Assembly (NCBI RefSeq): GCF_000152985.1 | Contig: NZ_CH672395.1 | Location: 3,150,035 to 3,214,034 of the forward strand | Direction: 5' to 3' | Length of the DNA stretch: 64,000 nt | From: Leeuwenhoekiella blandensis MED217 | GTDB taxonomy: Bacteria > Bacteroidota > Bacteroidia > Flavobacteriales > Flavobacteriaceae | Shown: positions 38,529 through 49,003 of the stretch, in pieces | Layout: every line of letters starts with the position of its first letter | Position numbering within the stretch: the stretch's first letter is position 1 | Notes under the pieces: generated by a model | The model's input: the letters and a program-made list of their open reading frames with translations, nothing else | What the model was told of the DNA's origin: nothing | The model's database searches: none | Position numbers and translations under genes: made by a program

Positions 38529-39635
38529 TTAAAGCACTGATTCGTAAGGCACGTGTAACGAAGGGTAAAAGTTGTTTAATGTATTTATAAGTTTATAATA
38601 GAGATACAGTCCAAAAACACAATATGCTAATAAGCGAGTATCTTTTTTGATAAAATTATTAGAAAACAAAAATTCAGCAAAAAAAGGGAAGCCGAGTATA
38701 AAGAATGTAGACACACGAGCAAATTGGGTCATTGAATTTCTAAAAAACTCCGAAATCATGAAGTAGAATAAATAGCTATTGTAAAATACATTTATATTAA
38801 GGCTTCCTTTATACGTCTTCCTTATTTCGGTAAAAAGATAGAGAATAAAAAGGGAAAGAAGAATACTTGCTAAGCCAAGGCTATAATTTTCCAGATTCCC
38901 ACCAAAGTTCATATAAACTTGTATCCTATGAGTAAAAGAATACCCAATTCCAATTTTTGTTAAGATATCTACAACCCCACCCATTATTGCCATTTGAATT
39001 GACCGAGTACCTAGAACGACGACTGAAAAGAACAATATATAGGCGATATTGCTCTTAATCCTTATATTCAATAAGTAATAAAAAGGAAAAAATAAATAGC
39101 TCGACTTATGAAACGTAGTCGCTATCAATACCGTAATAATAAAAGGTAAGAGTTTACGGGCAATTAAAAACCTATATGAATAAATTATAAAAGCAGCCGC
39201 AAAAACTTGCCTTACTGGAAAAAAGGCAGATGTAAATAAGATCATTGCAAAAACTAAGATGGGTTTAGCAGAAAACCTTACTACAATTTTATAATAGGAT
39301 ACTAATATAAGGAAATTTGTAATTAATAAAAAACCAGTATAGTCAAAACCTAAAGACTTGATTAGAACATTAAGAAAAACATATCCAAATTCTAGGACTT
39401 CATCACTCGTTTCATACCGAGAGAATGTGAAAATATTATTCCAGTCGGCATATTGAAATACCTCTAAAAATTGCTGCCAGTCAGTGCCCGTCTCCCACCT
39501 TAAACCTCTAAACAAAGTAAAAATTAAGACAAAAAATATCAAAACCACCTTTTTTTCTGATTTTGACCGTTCCTTTCTGTCAAATAACACGATACTCAAT
39601 AAGAGTAAACTATATAAAAATATATAAACAAACAC
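38529..39635 (-). CDS. EpsG-family polysaccharide polymerase (Wzy-like)
   Basis: This 368-residue very hydrophobic protein has about ten membrane helices. The EpsG family shows in FRGLRWETGTDWQQF near residue 44, RQVFAAAFIIYSYRFL and TFHKSSYLFFPFYYLL. It is expected to join repeat units on the periplasmic side after flipping by Wzx. AT content rises in this part of the locus, as is usual for polymerase genes exchanged between strains. Confidence 0.85.
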   Translation of the reverse strand: MFVYIFLYSLLLLSIVLFDRKERSKSEKKVVLIFFVLIFTLFRGLRWETGTDWQQFLEVFQYADWNNIFTFSRYETSDEVLEFGYVFLNVLIKSLGFDYTGFLLITNFLILVSYYKIVVRFSAKPILVFAMILFTSAFFPVRQVFAAAFIIYSYRFLIARKLLPFIITVLIATTFHKSSYLFFPFYYLLNIRIKSNIAYILFFSVVVLGTRSIQMAIMGGVVDILTKIGIGYSFTHRIQVYMNFGGNLENYSLGLASILLSLFILYLFTEIRKTYKGSLNINVFYNSYLFYFMISEFFRNSMTQFARVSTFFILGFPFFAEFLFSNNFIKKDTRLLAYCVFGLYLYYKLINTLNNFYPSLHVPYESVL

Positions 39636-39671
39636 TAATCTACAAATTACAATTCCCTACAAAATCCCTTA

Positions 39672-40721
39672 TCATAAAGACTTGTATACTTTCTCTAAGC
39701 TATCAACGACTTGAGCTACAGAATGATTTTGCTGCATATAATCGAGTAGATTCTTACCAAATTTATTAAGCTCTCCTTGAGCATTCTGAGCTTTTAAAAT
39801 AGCGGTTTCCAGCGCCTCCTTATGAGTAGCTACCGTACTATAAGAATAAGTAAACACAGACGTTCTTAAAGTTTCATCCAGATCCTGAAGCGTACCAATA
39901 TCCGGGCATATAACACTCCTAGCATAAGAGAACGCAAGCAATACCGTACCCGAATTGAGGCTACTTCTTAGATCATAAGGAAGCACTAGTGCATCACAGG
40001 CATTTAAATAGCCGGGTATGAGATCGTCTGGTATAAAAGTGAGTTCCAGATGTATATTAGATACATTCTTTACCAAATGCTCTAATTGAATACCGTATTC
40101 TACAGAAACCGGTTTACCCGCAATGGTAAGCTCTATAGTTGACACTTCCAAATTTTTGACCACTTCAATAAGCAACTCTATATTTTTATAGGGCTTCACC
40201 GCTCCCATAAATAAGAGCTTTAATGTTTTGGAGTCATCTTTCTCAATTGCAGCCTCCATAGGCCCATATTCATTGATGTAATCGGGATGCGGACAATAAA
40301 AAACCTTGTTCTCGTCAACACCATAATCATTTTTGAGAATTACTTGAGACAGTTTGCTGTGTATGACGATCGCCTTAGATTGTTTTATAAGTTTGGTCAA
40401 TAATAACTCATGCAACTTCTGAAATCGTTGATCATGAGGCATTCTATTATGCATGGTCCAAACAATTTTTTTTCTTAAAACCTCCAGAAGGAGGAGTTTT
40501 GTATATTGCTTTAAAAACGATTGTAACAAAGCTATACGCGATTCTCCCACAATACTTTCAAACCAATTGAGGTGGATGATTTTAACATTTCTATATTTCA
40601 ACAGATTCCCTAAAAAAGTAGGCAGACTCAAAATATGATACCCCTGTTTACGAAGCCCAGTGGCGATTTTAACTACATATCTATTGGTAAAACTTGTACA
40701 AGGATCATATACTATTTTCAC
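39672..40721 (-). CDS. Glycosyltransferase, GT4-like
   Basis: This 349-residue GT-B protein has no membrane segment. An N-terminal acceptor domain (HLNWFESIVGESRIALL, WTMHNRMPHDQRF) and a donor domain (LKLLFMGAVKPYKNIELLIEV, CDALVLPYDLRSSLNSGTVLLAF) are visible. The WTMHN block resembles glucosyl/mannosyl transferases of capsule clusters. Donor unknown. A 162 bp AT-rich spacer without visible features separates it from the pyruvyltransferase upstream. Confidence 0.82.
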   Translation of the reverse strand: MKIVYDPCTSFTNRYVVKIATGLRKQGYHILSLPTFLGNLLKYRNVKIIHLNWFESIVGESRIALLQSFLKQYTKLLLLEVLRKKIVWTMHNRMPHDQRFQKLHELLLTKLIKQSKAIVIHSKLSQVILKNDYGVDENKVFYCPHPDYINEYGPMEAAIEKDDSKTLKLLFMGAVKPYKNIELLIEVVKNLEVSTIELTIAGKPVSVEYGIQLEHLVKNVSNIHLELTFIPDDLIPGYLNACDALVLPYDLRSSLNSGTVLLAFSYARSVICPDIGTLQDLDETLRTSVFTYSYSTVATHKEALETAILKAQNAQGELNKFGKNLLDYMQQNHSVAQVVDSLEKVYKSL

Positions 40722-40883
40722 TTAACAAAAGTTTTTTGCTGAAAGGGTTAAAACTTTATTTAAAGATATCATGTAGTCTATTTTTGCGATATATTTCATA
40801 CTCATCAAAATCAAAAAAGCCAGAACTAATACTTTAACCATACCCTCAGTTAGTAATTGACGATTTTAGTGTCATTAAGAATA

Positions 40884-41804
40884 TTATAGAGACAAATCTT
40901 TATTAAGCCTATCTATCTGAACCTTAATCTTTTCATCTGCTAGAGCCAACTTAGAATCTTCAGACAAGCTATAAACAAGCCCTCTATTCTTTGAAAATCT
41001 TTCGCGCATTAATTCCTCTACCTTTTTTTTATTTAAATTTTCAAGAGAAAATTTATACCCACTCAATTTCTTACTCCATTTATTTAACCTACCACTCTTT
41101 GTATAAAAAGGGAAAAAGCTCACTTCTCCTTTATCAATATTCAGTGAAGATTTCCAATCTTCCCATTTAAATTCAGACACTCTACCTCCTTCTGTATGAG
41201 GGGAGGAGAGTACAAAACGATGCCAAGGTACTCTTAAAGCATCAGCAAGTATAGCCCCATGCATAGCCTCAGTGATCAGAAATTCGCTTTGTGCTATTTC
41301 TTTCAAAGTCTCTTCAACTCCATTTTCTGAATGGGGTGAAATGTAATGAATACCCAAATCTGCACATAAAGTTCTCCAATCAAAATACTCTACCGAATGA
41401 AAATATGGCATCAAGCTAATTTTGTACTTTTTTTGTTGATTGATATATAAAGATTCAAAATTGTCAATATGCCGTATAGCATAGGCAGCGTCAGTTATAT
41501 ATTCATATTTATTATTTAAACTAGCAGAGGATAAGGGACCTCTTAAAAAGCGTATATCCCAAGTAGGATCTATTTGAAAATGACTATAATCTGATGCAGG
41601 ACGAATCCCACTACCAAAAACTATTTTATTTTCGCTTTGTAATTCCTTTATATTCTTATTGCCATTGTGAAGTATGGATCCTATCCCCAAAAAATAAGTA
41701 TCCTGTAAAACTTGAGAAACATCCCCCCAAAGTTTCTCCCACAACCAAGGATTGAGGTCATCTCCAAAATTACCCTTAGGAGATTTAAAATATAAATAAT
41801 GCAT
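40884..41804 (-). CDS. Polysaccharide pyruvyltransferase family protein
   Basis: This 306-residue protein begins with the family motif (PKGNFGDDLNPWLWEKL). FLGIGSILHNG, VFGSGIRP, FLRGPLS and ITEAMHGAILADALRVPW follow in the family's order. Members transfer pyruvate from phosphoenolpyruvate to a sugar to make a ketal that adds negative charge. The C-terminal ~80 residues are basic and helical and less conserved. It sits 8 bp behind the flippase gene. Confidence 0.88.
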   Translation of the reverse strand: MHYLYFKSPKGNFGDDLNPWLWEKLWGDVSQVLQDTYFLGIGSILHNGNKNIKELQSENKIVFGSGIRPASDYSHFQIDPTWDIRFLRGPLSSASLNNKYEYITDAAYAIRHIDNFESLYINQQKKYKISLMPYFHSVEYFDWRTLCADLGIHYISPHSENGVEETLKEIAQSEFLITEAMHGAILADALRVPWHRFVLSSPHTEGGRVSEFKWEDWKSSLNIDKGEVSFFPFYTKSGRLNKWSKKLSGYKFSLENLNKKKVEELMRERFSKNRGLVYSLSEDSKLALADEKIKVQIDRLNKDLSL

Positions 41805-41812
41805 AAAAGTCT

Positions 41813-43345
41813 TTACTTAGAATGTATTAATGATTTAATTTTTAAATAAAATGCTGACACTAAATGCTTCTCCTTTTGATTGAGTCCTGCATAATAAAAA
41901 ATTAATGAATAGATTACTGAGGAAAGGATCGCGGTAAGAATGAACCTATACTCAAAATGAATAAATCTTACTAAAAAAAAATTACAAACAACTACCGCTA
42001 ATAAGGGAATAAAAAGCTTAAGAAGCACCTCTCTTAAATAGATCATATAAGAAAAAGAAAGCTTTATTTTTGCAATACACAACCGTAAAACACAGGCAAA
42101 CAATTCTATAAACGCATAAGTCATCAGTACCGTTTGCGGTTCAAAGTCTCCAGTTTTTAACAATAGGTAAGCCAAGGGTAAATTTAAGAGTATGACACTC
42201 CCCACCACGATCTGATAGAGCTTTATATCCCCATAAGCCTGTAAAGCCGATTGCACCCCAATGGTAAGTTGATTAGCTAAGGCTCCTATCAAAATAAGCT
42301 GACAAAATACTACAGTATATGGAGGCACCTCTTTTAACCAAAATTTCAGAATTGCTTCCATTTCAAAAATGATGGGAATCGCAAAAAAAGAAAGTAAGAA
42401 GAAACCAAATTTACTCGCCATCATCGACAGGCGCAGCATCCGTTCTCGGTCACCAGCCCCTTCACTTTTCATGATTTGCGGGTTAAGCGCCCTTAACATG
42501 GTTCTTGAGAAAAATTGGAGTTGAGAACCTACTTGATTAGCAATCCCGTAAGCCGCGTTGACCACTGTGCCGAAAAACAGGTTTAAGATCAAGGCCAACC
42601 CCTGATTCCGCCCCATACCACATAAGGCTCCAAACAAATTCCAGCCCGCAAAACCTGCTAGTTCTTTTACAAAGCCTGTCTCAGGTTTCATCACACCCTT
42701 AAACGTACATTCGGGATATTTTTTAAAACAAAATACGCTATATAAGCCAAAACTCACCACCACGATACTTGCGGTTAAAATCCCATACACCACCAAGCGA
42801 TCTGAACTCAAGGTATATAAAAACAACGCAATGCCTAATTTAAGCAGGGTCTCTACGATATTCACAAAGGCTACCCACAACATATTCTCATGCGCGATAA
42901 GCAACCCATTAAAAGGCACGGTAATCACCGTAAAAAAAACCGTAACGGCCATATAATGGTAAATGATCCGGGCACTATCAATACGATCTGCAGGGATGTT
43001 TAAAAAACCATCAAACAAAAACATGCCCGCCACTTCCAAGCCTATCACAATTATTGCTCCTATGACGATATGCAAAAAGAAACTGTTAGTAAACACTTCC
43101 TTCTGCTTTTGCAAATCCTTCCGCCCCTGATGAAAAGATAAATACCGTTGCGAAGAAGTTGCCATTGCCGTATTGAGAAAGGAAAGCATCAAAACGATCC
43201 CGGCGACCAGATTATAGATTCCATAATCGGTACTCCCCAAGGCATTCAGCACCAGACGCGTTGAATACAGGGTGATTCCCATAGTCAACAGCATGCGTCC
43301 GTAAAGAATTAAGGTATTGGCGGCTACCCGGTTGGCTGCGTTCAA
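41813..43345 (-). CDS. Wzx-type flippase (polysaccharide transporter)
   Basis: This 510-residue protein has about 12-14 membrane helices. It begins AANTLILYGRMLLTMGITLYSTRLVLNALG, typical of the oligosaccharide flippase family, and has the polar central loops of the MOP superfamily. It moves the lipid-linked repeat unit across the inner membrane for polymerization by the EpsG-like protein. Together with that gene it defines a Wzx/Wzy-dependent pathway. Confidence 0.92.
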   Translation of the reverse strand: MNAANRVAANTLILYGRMLLTMGITLYSTRLVLNALGSTDYGIYNLVAGIVLMLSFLNTAMATSSQRYLSFHQGRKDLQKQKEVFTNSFFLHIVIGAIIVIGLEVAGMFLFDGFLNIPADRIDSARIIYHYMAVTVFFTVITVPFNGLLIAHENMLWVAFVNIVETLLKLGIALFLYTLSSDRLVVYGILTASIVVVSFGLYSVFCFKKYPECTFKGVMKPETGFVKELAGFAGWNLFGALCGMGRNQGLALILNLFFGTVVNAAYGIANQVGSQLQFFSRTMLRALNPQIMKSEGAGDRERMLRLSMMASKFGFFLLSFFAIPIIFEMEAILKFWLKEVPPYTVVFCQLILIGALANQLTIGVQSALQAYGDIKLYQIVVGSVILLNLPLAYLLLKTGDFEPQTVLMTYAFIELFACVLRLCIAKIKLSFSYMIYLREVLLKLFIPLLAVVVCNFFLVRFIHFEYRFILTAILSSVIYSLIFYYAGLNQKEKHLVSAFYLKIKSLIHSK

Positions 43346-43352
43346 GACTATC

Positions 43353-43889
43353 TTAGTTTTTAAAGTGCTCTAAAACCAAATCCTTCTCAGAGACCTGAAT
43401 CTTTTCTTCAGGAATCCCCCAATCAATAGCTAAGGTTGGATCATTATAAACGATTCCTCCTTCGGAGGCTTTGTGATAATAATTATCACATTTATAGGCA
43501 AAAACCGCCGTCTCGCTCAACACCGAAAAACCGTGCCCAAAGCCTCGAGGCACAAACAATTGCCTGTTATTTTCGGCATTGAGCTTCACTGCAACATGCT
43601 GCCCGTAGGTAGGAGAGCCTTCACGTAAATCTACCGCCACGTCAAGTACTTCGCCTTCTAAAACACGTACCAGTTTGGCCTGAGCATGAGCTCCTTTTTG
43701 AAAGTGAATCCCACGAATGACCCCATATTGAGAAAAAGACTGGTTATCCTGTACAAAATGTACGGGTTGGCCTACGAGCTCCTCAAATGTCTTTTGATTA
43801 AAACTTTCAAAGAAATAACCACGGTCATCTTTAAAAACGCGGGGTTCTAAAATAAAGCATCCTTTTAATGCTGTTTCCTGTGCTTGCAT
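43353..43889 (-). CDS. rfbC: dTDP-4-dehydrorhamnose 3,5-epimerase
   Basis: This 178-residue cupin enzyme has the family blocks HFVQDNQSFSQYGVIRGIHFQ (catalytic H62), LEGEVLDVAVDLR, VPRGFGHGFSVLSE and YNDPTLAIDWGI. It performs the third step of dTDP-L-rhamnose synthesis. The gene order rfbB, rfbD, rfbA, rfbC in transcription direction forms the complete pathway. Located 5 bp behind rfbA. Confidence 0.96.
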   Translation of the reverse strand: MQAQETALKGCFILEPRVFKDDRGYFFESFNQKTFEELVGQPVHFVQDNQSFSQYGVIRGIHFQKGAHAQAKLVRVLEGEVLDVAVDLREGSPTYGQHVAVKLNAENNRQLFVPRGFGHGFSVLSETAVFAYKCDNYYHKASEGGIVYNDPTLAIDWGIPEEKIQVSEKDLVLEHFKN

Positions 43890-43894
43890 AATTC

Positions 43895-44782
43895 TTAGCC
43901 TTTCTTCTTTTTTGCAGCCAGTCGCAATAAATACTGGCCATATTCATTTTTCTTTAAGGGTTGTGCCAACTCTTCTAAACGTTCCTGACTCAGATACCCC
44001 TTTTCAAAAGCGATCTCCTCGAGACAGGCTACCTTTAAGCCTTGTCGTTTTTCGATGGTTTCAATAAAATTAGCAGCTTCAAGTAAAGATTCATGAGTAC
44101 CAGTATCTAACCAGGCATACCCCCGCCCCATCAATTCTACCTTAAGACCGCCTCCTTCTAAATAAGCCTGATTCACGCTCGTGATCTCCAGTTCGCCACG
44201 CGCACTGGGTTTGATTCCTTTTGCGATCTCAACTACCGAATTGGGGTAAAAATACAAGCCTACCACTGCATAGTTACTTTTGGGATCCGCAGGCTTTTCT
44301 TCTATAGAGATCACCGTTCCTGCCGCATCAAATTCTGCTACTCCATAACGCTCGGGGTCCTGTACATAATACCCAAAAACTGTGGCTTTTTGAGCCTCTT
44401 TAACATTATAAACCGCAGCATCCAAAAGTTCGGTCAAGCCGTGACCGTAAAAAATATTATCTCCCAAAATCAAACATACATCATCATCACCTATAAATTC
44501 TTCCCCAATAATAAAAGCTTGCGCTAACCCGTCCGGACTAGGTTGCTCGGCATAACTCAAGCGAATACCAAAATCAGTACCATCACCTAATAGTTGCTCA
44601 AAATTGGGCAAATCCTGAGGAGTCGAAATGATCAAAACCTCTTCGATCCCCGCCAGCATCAATACGGATAGGGGATAGTAGATCATAGGTTTATCATATA
44701 CCGGCATCAATTGCTTAGAGATCGAGCGGGTTAAGGGATACAATCGGGTACCGGATCCACCGGCTAAAATAATTCCTTTCAT
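43895..44782 (-). CDS. rfbA: Glucose-1-phosphate thymidylyltransferase
   Basis: This 295-residue nucleotidyltransferase has the signature [11 protein letters not shown] (8-18) with [16 protein letters not shown], then LGDNIFYG and [15 protein letters not shown]. It makes dTDP-glucose from glucose-1-phosphate and dTTP, the first step to dTDP-L-rhamnose, and is typically inhibited by the end product. A 90 bp spacer separates it from rfbD. Confidence 0.96.
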   Translation of the reverse strand: MKGIILAGGSGTRLYPLTRSISKQLMPVYDKPMIYYPLSVLMLAGIEEVLIISTPQDLPNFEQLLGDGTDFGIRLSYAEQPSPDGLAQAFIIGEEFIGDDDVCLILGDNIFYGHGLTELLDAAVYNVKEAQKATVFGYYVQDPERYGVAEFDAAGTVISIEEKPADPKSNYAVVGLYFYPNSVVEIAKGIKPSARGELEITSVNQAYLEGGGLKVELMGRGYAWLDTGTHESLLEAANFIETIEKRQGLKVACLEEIAFEKGYLSQERLEELAQPLKKNEYGQYLLRLAAKKKKG

Positions 44783-44872
44783 CTGTTTAAATTAAGTGGT
44801 TTATGCAGTTGTTTTAATTGTTCAATTGCAGATCGAACCAAACACGCTGGTTTCAAGAATGTACAACCTGTA

Positions 44873-45742
44873 TCAGTTCTTCGCTACGCCCAAGTGTTGC
44901 AGGCACATTGTTAAACTTTCTTTATAATCAGGCACAGCAACCTTATAGACCTGTTGGATCTTTTGCGTGTTTAATAACGAATAGGCCGGTCGCTTAGCGG
45001 GGGTTGGGTACGCTGAAGTAGGGATCCCGTCGAGATCACACGCTAAACCGGCCACTTCCTTAATAGCTTGGGCAAATTCATACCAGCTAATTCGCCCGGC
45101 ATTCGAATAATGATAAATTCCGGATTCCCAATGTGCTGAAGCTAGGATCTTTAAGATCGCCTGAGCCAGATCTGCCGCATAGGTAGGACTCCCGATCTGA
45201 TCCTTTACAATGTTTAAAGAATCACGCTCCTGCATCAAGCGCAGCATGGTCTTAACAAAGTTGTTACCAAAAACCGAATACACCCATGCAGTGCGAATGA
45301 TAAGCACCTCAGGGTTGCTTGCCAATGCAGCCTGCTCGCCCTCAAGTTTTGTACTCCCGTAAACACTTTGCGGGTTAGTGACAGCTGTCTCTGTATAAGG
45401 GATGGAAGAGCTCCCATCAAAAACATAATCGGTAGAAATATGAACCAATTTCGCGTGATGTTCGGCGCTCCAATTAGCAAGTAACCTTACAGCATGAGCA
45501 TTGATCTGCGTTGCCTTTTCAGGTTCAGATTCTGCCTTGTCTACTGCGGTATAGGCCGCACAGTTGATGACATAATCAGGTGTGGTTTTATTGAGGTAAG
45601 TCAGAAGCTGTTCTTCGTCTTCAAGATCAAATTCCTCTCGGGTAACAAAATCAAACAGCATATCGGGATAAGTCGAGGCCAAAACCTGCAGCTCTTGTCC
45701 CAATTGCCCATTAGATCCGGTTACTAAAATACGTTTACTCAT
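44873..45742 (-). CDS. rfbD: dTDP-4-dehydrorhamnose reductase
   Basis: This 289-residue SDR enzyme has the nucleotide-binding TGSNGQLGQEL, then NCAAYTAVDKAE, HISTDYVFDG, the catalytic YGSTKLEGE and IIRTAWVYS. It completes dTDP-L-rhamnose with NADPH. A repeat-bearing spacer of 214 bp lies between it and rfbB upstream. Confidence 0.95.
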   Translation of the reverse strand: MSKRILVTGSNGQLGQELQVLASTYPDMLFDFVTREEFDLEDEEQLLTYLNKTTPDYVINCAAYTAVDKAESEPEKATQINAHAVRLLANWSAEHHAKLVHISTDYVFDGSSSIPYTETAVTNPQSVYGSTKLEGEQAALASNPEVLIIRTAWVYSVFGNNFVKTMLRLMQERDSLNIVKDQIGSPTYAADLAQAILKILASAHWESGIYHYSNAGRISWYEFAQAIKEVAGLACDLDGIPTSAYPTPAKRPAYSLLNTQKIQQVYKVAVPDYKESLTMCLQHLGVAKN

Positions 45743-45956
45743 AGTTCTTTTTCGTATTTCCAGGGTACTCCATACTCATTAAATAGATAATAGTTTATGC
45801 TTCTCGACTGCGCTCGAAGTGACAAACTATTGTCAGTTCGAGTGATTCTTTCACGCAGTAGCGTGAAAGAATAGTATCGAGACTCTTGTTTCTTTCTTAA
45901 TAACCCGAAATTAACACTCCCCTCTCCCGAAGCTTCGGGAGGAGAAGGGTTTTGTA
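45743..45956. repeat. Spacer with TCGAGAAG-type palindromes between rfbB and rfbD
   Basis: It contains CTTCTCGACTGCGCTCGAAGTGAC (about 45800-45823) in two overlapping halves and a perfect hairpin TTCTTTCACGC-AGTA-GCGTGAAAGAA (about 45846-45871), then a CTCTCCCGAAGCTTCGGGAG hairpin near 45923. These are the same families as in the gene deserts, here inside an operon. Confidence 0.6.
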
Positions 45957-47003
45957 CTACGCCTCGTATTGCTTACTATAATATTCCTGATAAGCCCCAC
46001 TGGTTACATGAACGAGCCATTCTGGATTATCAAAGTACCAATCGATGGTTTGCTTTAACCCCTCTTCAAAAGTTACAGAAGGTTCCCAGCCCAATTCTTT
46101 GTTGATCTTGCTTGCATCTATAGCATAGCGCAAGTCATGCCCCGGGCGATCTTTTACAAAAGTGATGAGCTGTTCTGAAGTTCCTTCTTCACGTCCCAAC
46201 TTTAGATCCATCTGCTCACAAAGAAGTTTAACCAGATCTATGTTTTTCCACTCGTTAAAACCGCCTATATTATAGGTCTCAGCAAGTTCCCCTTTATGAA
46301 ACACAAGATCAATAGCGCGTGCATGGTCAATTACATACAACCAATCACGCGTATAATTACCATCCCCATAGACCGGCAACGGCTTATTATTTATGATGTT
46401 GTTAATAAATAATGGGATCAACTTTTCAGGAAAATGGTTAGGCCCATAATTATTAGAACAATTGGTGATCACATAAGGTAAACCATAAGTCTCTCCATAT
46501 GCGCGTACAAAATGATCAGAACTTGCCTTGGATGCAGAATATGGTGAATTGGGATCATACGCTGTGGTTTCAGTAAACAAACCTTCAGCTCCTAAAGCTC
46601 CGTAAACCTCATCAGTGCTCACATGGTAAAAACGTTTACCCGCATAATTATGCTCCCAGATGGCTTTAGTCGCATTCAAAAGATTCATCGTACCCAAAAC
46701 ATTGGTTTTCACAAATGCCAGTGGATCTTTAATAGAGCGGTCTACATGCGATTCTGCGGCCAAGTGTACCACCCCATCAAACTGTTGCTCTTGAAACAAT
46801 TGGTCTATAAAGGCAGCATCGGTAATATCACCCTTTACAAAATGATAATTAGCTTGATTTTCGATATCTGCTATATTCTCTAAATTCCCTGCGTAAGTCA
46901 AGGCATCCAGATTGTAAATTTCATAATTAGGATAATTCAATACAAAGCGGCGCACTACGTGCGAACCGATAAATCCGGCACCACCGGTGATAAGTATTTT
47001 CAT
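45957..47003 (-). CDS. rfbB: dTDP-glucose 4,6-dehydratase
   Basis: This 348-residue extended SDR enzyme has [14 protein letters not shown] at the N-terminus, HLAAESHVDRSI, the catalytic triad region HVSTDEVYG with YSASKASSDH, and NCSNNYGPNHFPEKLIP. It converts dTDP-glucose to the 4-keto-6-deoxy intermediate. First of the four rhamnose genes in transcription order. Confidence 0.96.
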   Translation of the reverse strand: MKILITGGAGFIGSHVVRRFVLNYPNYEIYNLDALTYAGNLENIADIENQANYHFVKGDITDAAFIDQLFQEQQFDGVVHLAAESHVDRSIKDPLAFVKTNVLGTMNLLNATKAIWEHNYAGKRFYHVSTDEVYGALGAEGLFTETTAYDPNSPYSASKASSDHFVRAYGETYGLPYVITNCSNNYGPNHFPEKLIPLFINNIINNKPLPVYGDGNYTRDWLYVIDHARAIDLVFHKGELAETYNIGGFNEWKNIDLVKLLCEQMDLKLGREEGTSEQLITFVKDRPGHDLRYAIDASKINKELGWEPSVTFEEGLKQTIDWYFDNPEWLVHVTSGAYQEYYSKQYEA

Positions 47004-47589
47004 GATTTCAAGTTTTTAATAAACCTCCTCAGAGCAAGCCTGTTTATCGATAGAGACTGGCCCATAAGGCATTGGTTAGAAACGAATTTTCACTTTCGAG
47101 TCAAGCCTCAGAGTTCCATCCTTTGGCGGCGCCAATAAATGAGTTACCTAATGCTATTGGCTGTTTGCTTATACTTAATTACCTTGAAGTAAGTAAGCAT
47201 ATAAATTTTGTAATTAACAAGGACATCAAAAGCTTCTCACCGCTCTTGAAGTGACAAGCCTGTCAGTTGGACCGTGTCACACGGAGCTTGTCGAAGTGCA
47301 GTCGAGAACTTTACTCCCTATCGACTACAAGCTAAAGACTAAACGCTTTCGAAGTGACAATCTGTGTCAGTTCGAGTGATGTTGGAGCGCCTTAGCGGGA
47401 GAACATCGTTTCGAGAACCCTAGCCCGAATTATAAATTAAACAGGCTTACTCCTAAGACTTCTCGATACAAATTAAGCTCCGTTAACACTCCGCTCAATT
47501 CACTCGAAGTGACAAACTACGTTTTTTAGAAAAAGTTTATAGAATTCATCTCCCTTCTCCCTTTGGGAGAAGGGTCGGGGATGAGGGCT
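47004..47589. repeat. Repeat-rich spacer between ugd and rfbB
   Basis: From 47248 to 47506 it holds one full unit of the roughly 260-280 bp repeat that is tandemly duplicated at 50538-51212: the TGTCAGTTGGA block, TCGACTACAAGCTAAAGACT, the palindrome with GCGCCTTAGCG, and CTTCTCGATACAAAT. A GGGAGAAGGG-type hairpin follows (47550-47580). No gene. Confidence 0.65.
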
Positions 47590-48984
47590 CTAACTCCCTA
47601 TAGCATAGAATTCAAAACCTAAAGCCGTCAACGCCTCTTTATCCAGCAAGCGTCGCCCGTCAAATAAGAAGGCTGGTTTTAACATGCCTTCATAGATCGC
47701 TTCCCAGTCTAGGGTTTTAAATGCATCCCATTCGGTCATCACTGCAACCGCATGAGCAGCTTTGCAAGCCTCCTGAGCTGAATTCACGACGGTAATCAAC
47801 TTACGGTTTTCTTCTTCTGAGCGCGTACCCAGATAATCCAGATCAGCCAGGATCTGTTCTTTGGTCACTTTAGGATCATACACCACGATCTCAGCCTGCT
47901 CATTCAGCAGGTAATCGGCTACATAAATGGCTGCTGACTCGCGGGTATCGTTGGTATCCTTTTTAAAGGCCCAGCCCAAAAGCGCGATTTTCTTTCCGGA
48001 AACCGTATTGAATAAAGTCTTGACGATCTTGGCAGCAAAACGGCGTTTTTGATGATCGTTCATGAGGATCACCTGCTCCCAATAATCAGCCACTTCATTC
48101 AAACCGAATGATTTGGCGATATAGACCAGATTGAGAATATCTTTTTGAAAACAAGAACCTCCAAAACCTACAGAAGCTTTTAAGAATTTAGGACCTATAC
48201 GGCTGTCCATCCCAATAGCTTTGGCTACCTCCTGCACATCAGCTTCGGTCACTTCACAAAGCTCAGACATCGCATTGATGCTGGATACCCGCTGTGCCAA
48301 AAAGGCATTGGCGGTAAGTTTAGACAGCTCAGAAGACCATACATTGGTAGTCAAAATATTATCATCAGAAACCCAATGCCCATACACATCTACCAAGGCT
48401 TGGATCGCTTCCCGTCCGGCTTCGGTATCAAGATCCCCACCAATGAGTACGCGATCGGGTTTATGCAAGTCGGTTACCGCAGTACCTTCGGCTAGAAATT
48501 CCGGATTGGAAAGAATTTGGAAATTCACCCCATTTCCGGTATTGTCCAAAATACGTTTTAAGGCTTCTGCCGTGCGTACCGGCAAGGTAGACTTCTCTAC
48601 AATGATCTTGTCATTCTTAGCTACGCGCGCGATCTGCCGTGCGCACAACTCAATATATTTCAGATCGGCAGCCATGCCTTTACCCATCCCGTAGGTCTTG
48701 GTAGGCGTGTTTACCGAAATAAAGATCATATCTGCCGCATCGATCGCAGCATCCACATCCGTTGAAAAAAACAGGTTACGGCCTCGGGCTTCTGCCACTA
48801 CTTCAGCAAGTCCCGGTTCATAGATCGGAATCTTTTCTACATCCGGATCGTTCCAGGCAGCAATACGTTTTTCATTGATATCCACCACCGTCACATTAAT
48901 TTCCGGTGATTTCTGGGCGATGATCGCCATGGTTGGTCCGCCCACATAGCCGGCACCAATACAACAGATGTTTTTAACTTTCAT
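47590..48984 (-). CDS. ugd: UDP-glucose 6-dehydrogenase (eukaryote-like type)
   Basis: From the ATG at 48984 it encodes 464 residues; an earlier ATG at 49005 adds seven residues and is less likely. The NAD motif is [14 protein letters not shown], with [21 protein letters not shown] and the catalytic cysteine in [13 protein letters not shown]. It oxidizes UDP-glucose to UDP-glucuronate. Many stretches read like plant and animal UGDH ([20 protein letters not shown]) rather than E. coli Ugd, and the size fits that group. It feeds the UDP-xylose synthase in the same locus. Confidence 0.94.
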   Translation of the reverse strand: MKVKNICCIGAGYVGGPTMAIIAQKSPEINVTVVDINEKRIAAWNDPDVEKIPIYEPGLAEVVAEARGRNLFFSTDVDAAIDAADMIFISVNTPTKTYGMGKGMAADLKYIELCARQIARVAKNDKIIVEKSTLPVRTAEALKRILDNTGNGVNFQILSNPEFLAEGTAVTDLHKPDRVLIGGDLDTEAGREAIQALVDVYGHWVSDDNILTTNVWSSELSKLTANAFLAQRVSSINAMSELCEVTEADVQEVAKAIGMDSRIGPKFLKASVGFGGSCFQKDILNLVYIAKSFGLNEVADYWEQVILMNDHQKRRFAAKIVKTLFNTVSGKKIALLGWAFKKDTNDTRESAAIYVADYLLNEQAEIVVYDPKVTKEQILADLDYLGTRSEEENRKLITVVNSAQEACKAAHAVAVMTEWDAFKTLDWEAIYEGMLKPAFLFDGRRLLDKEALTALGFEFYAIGS

Positions 48985-49003
48985 AAGGACTATATTTATT
49001 ATC

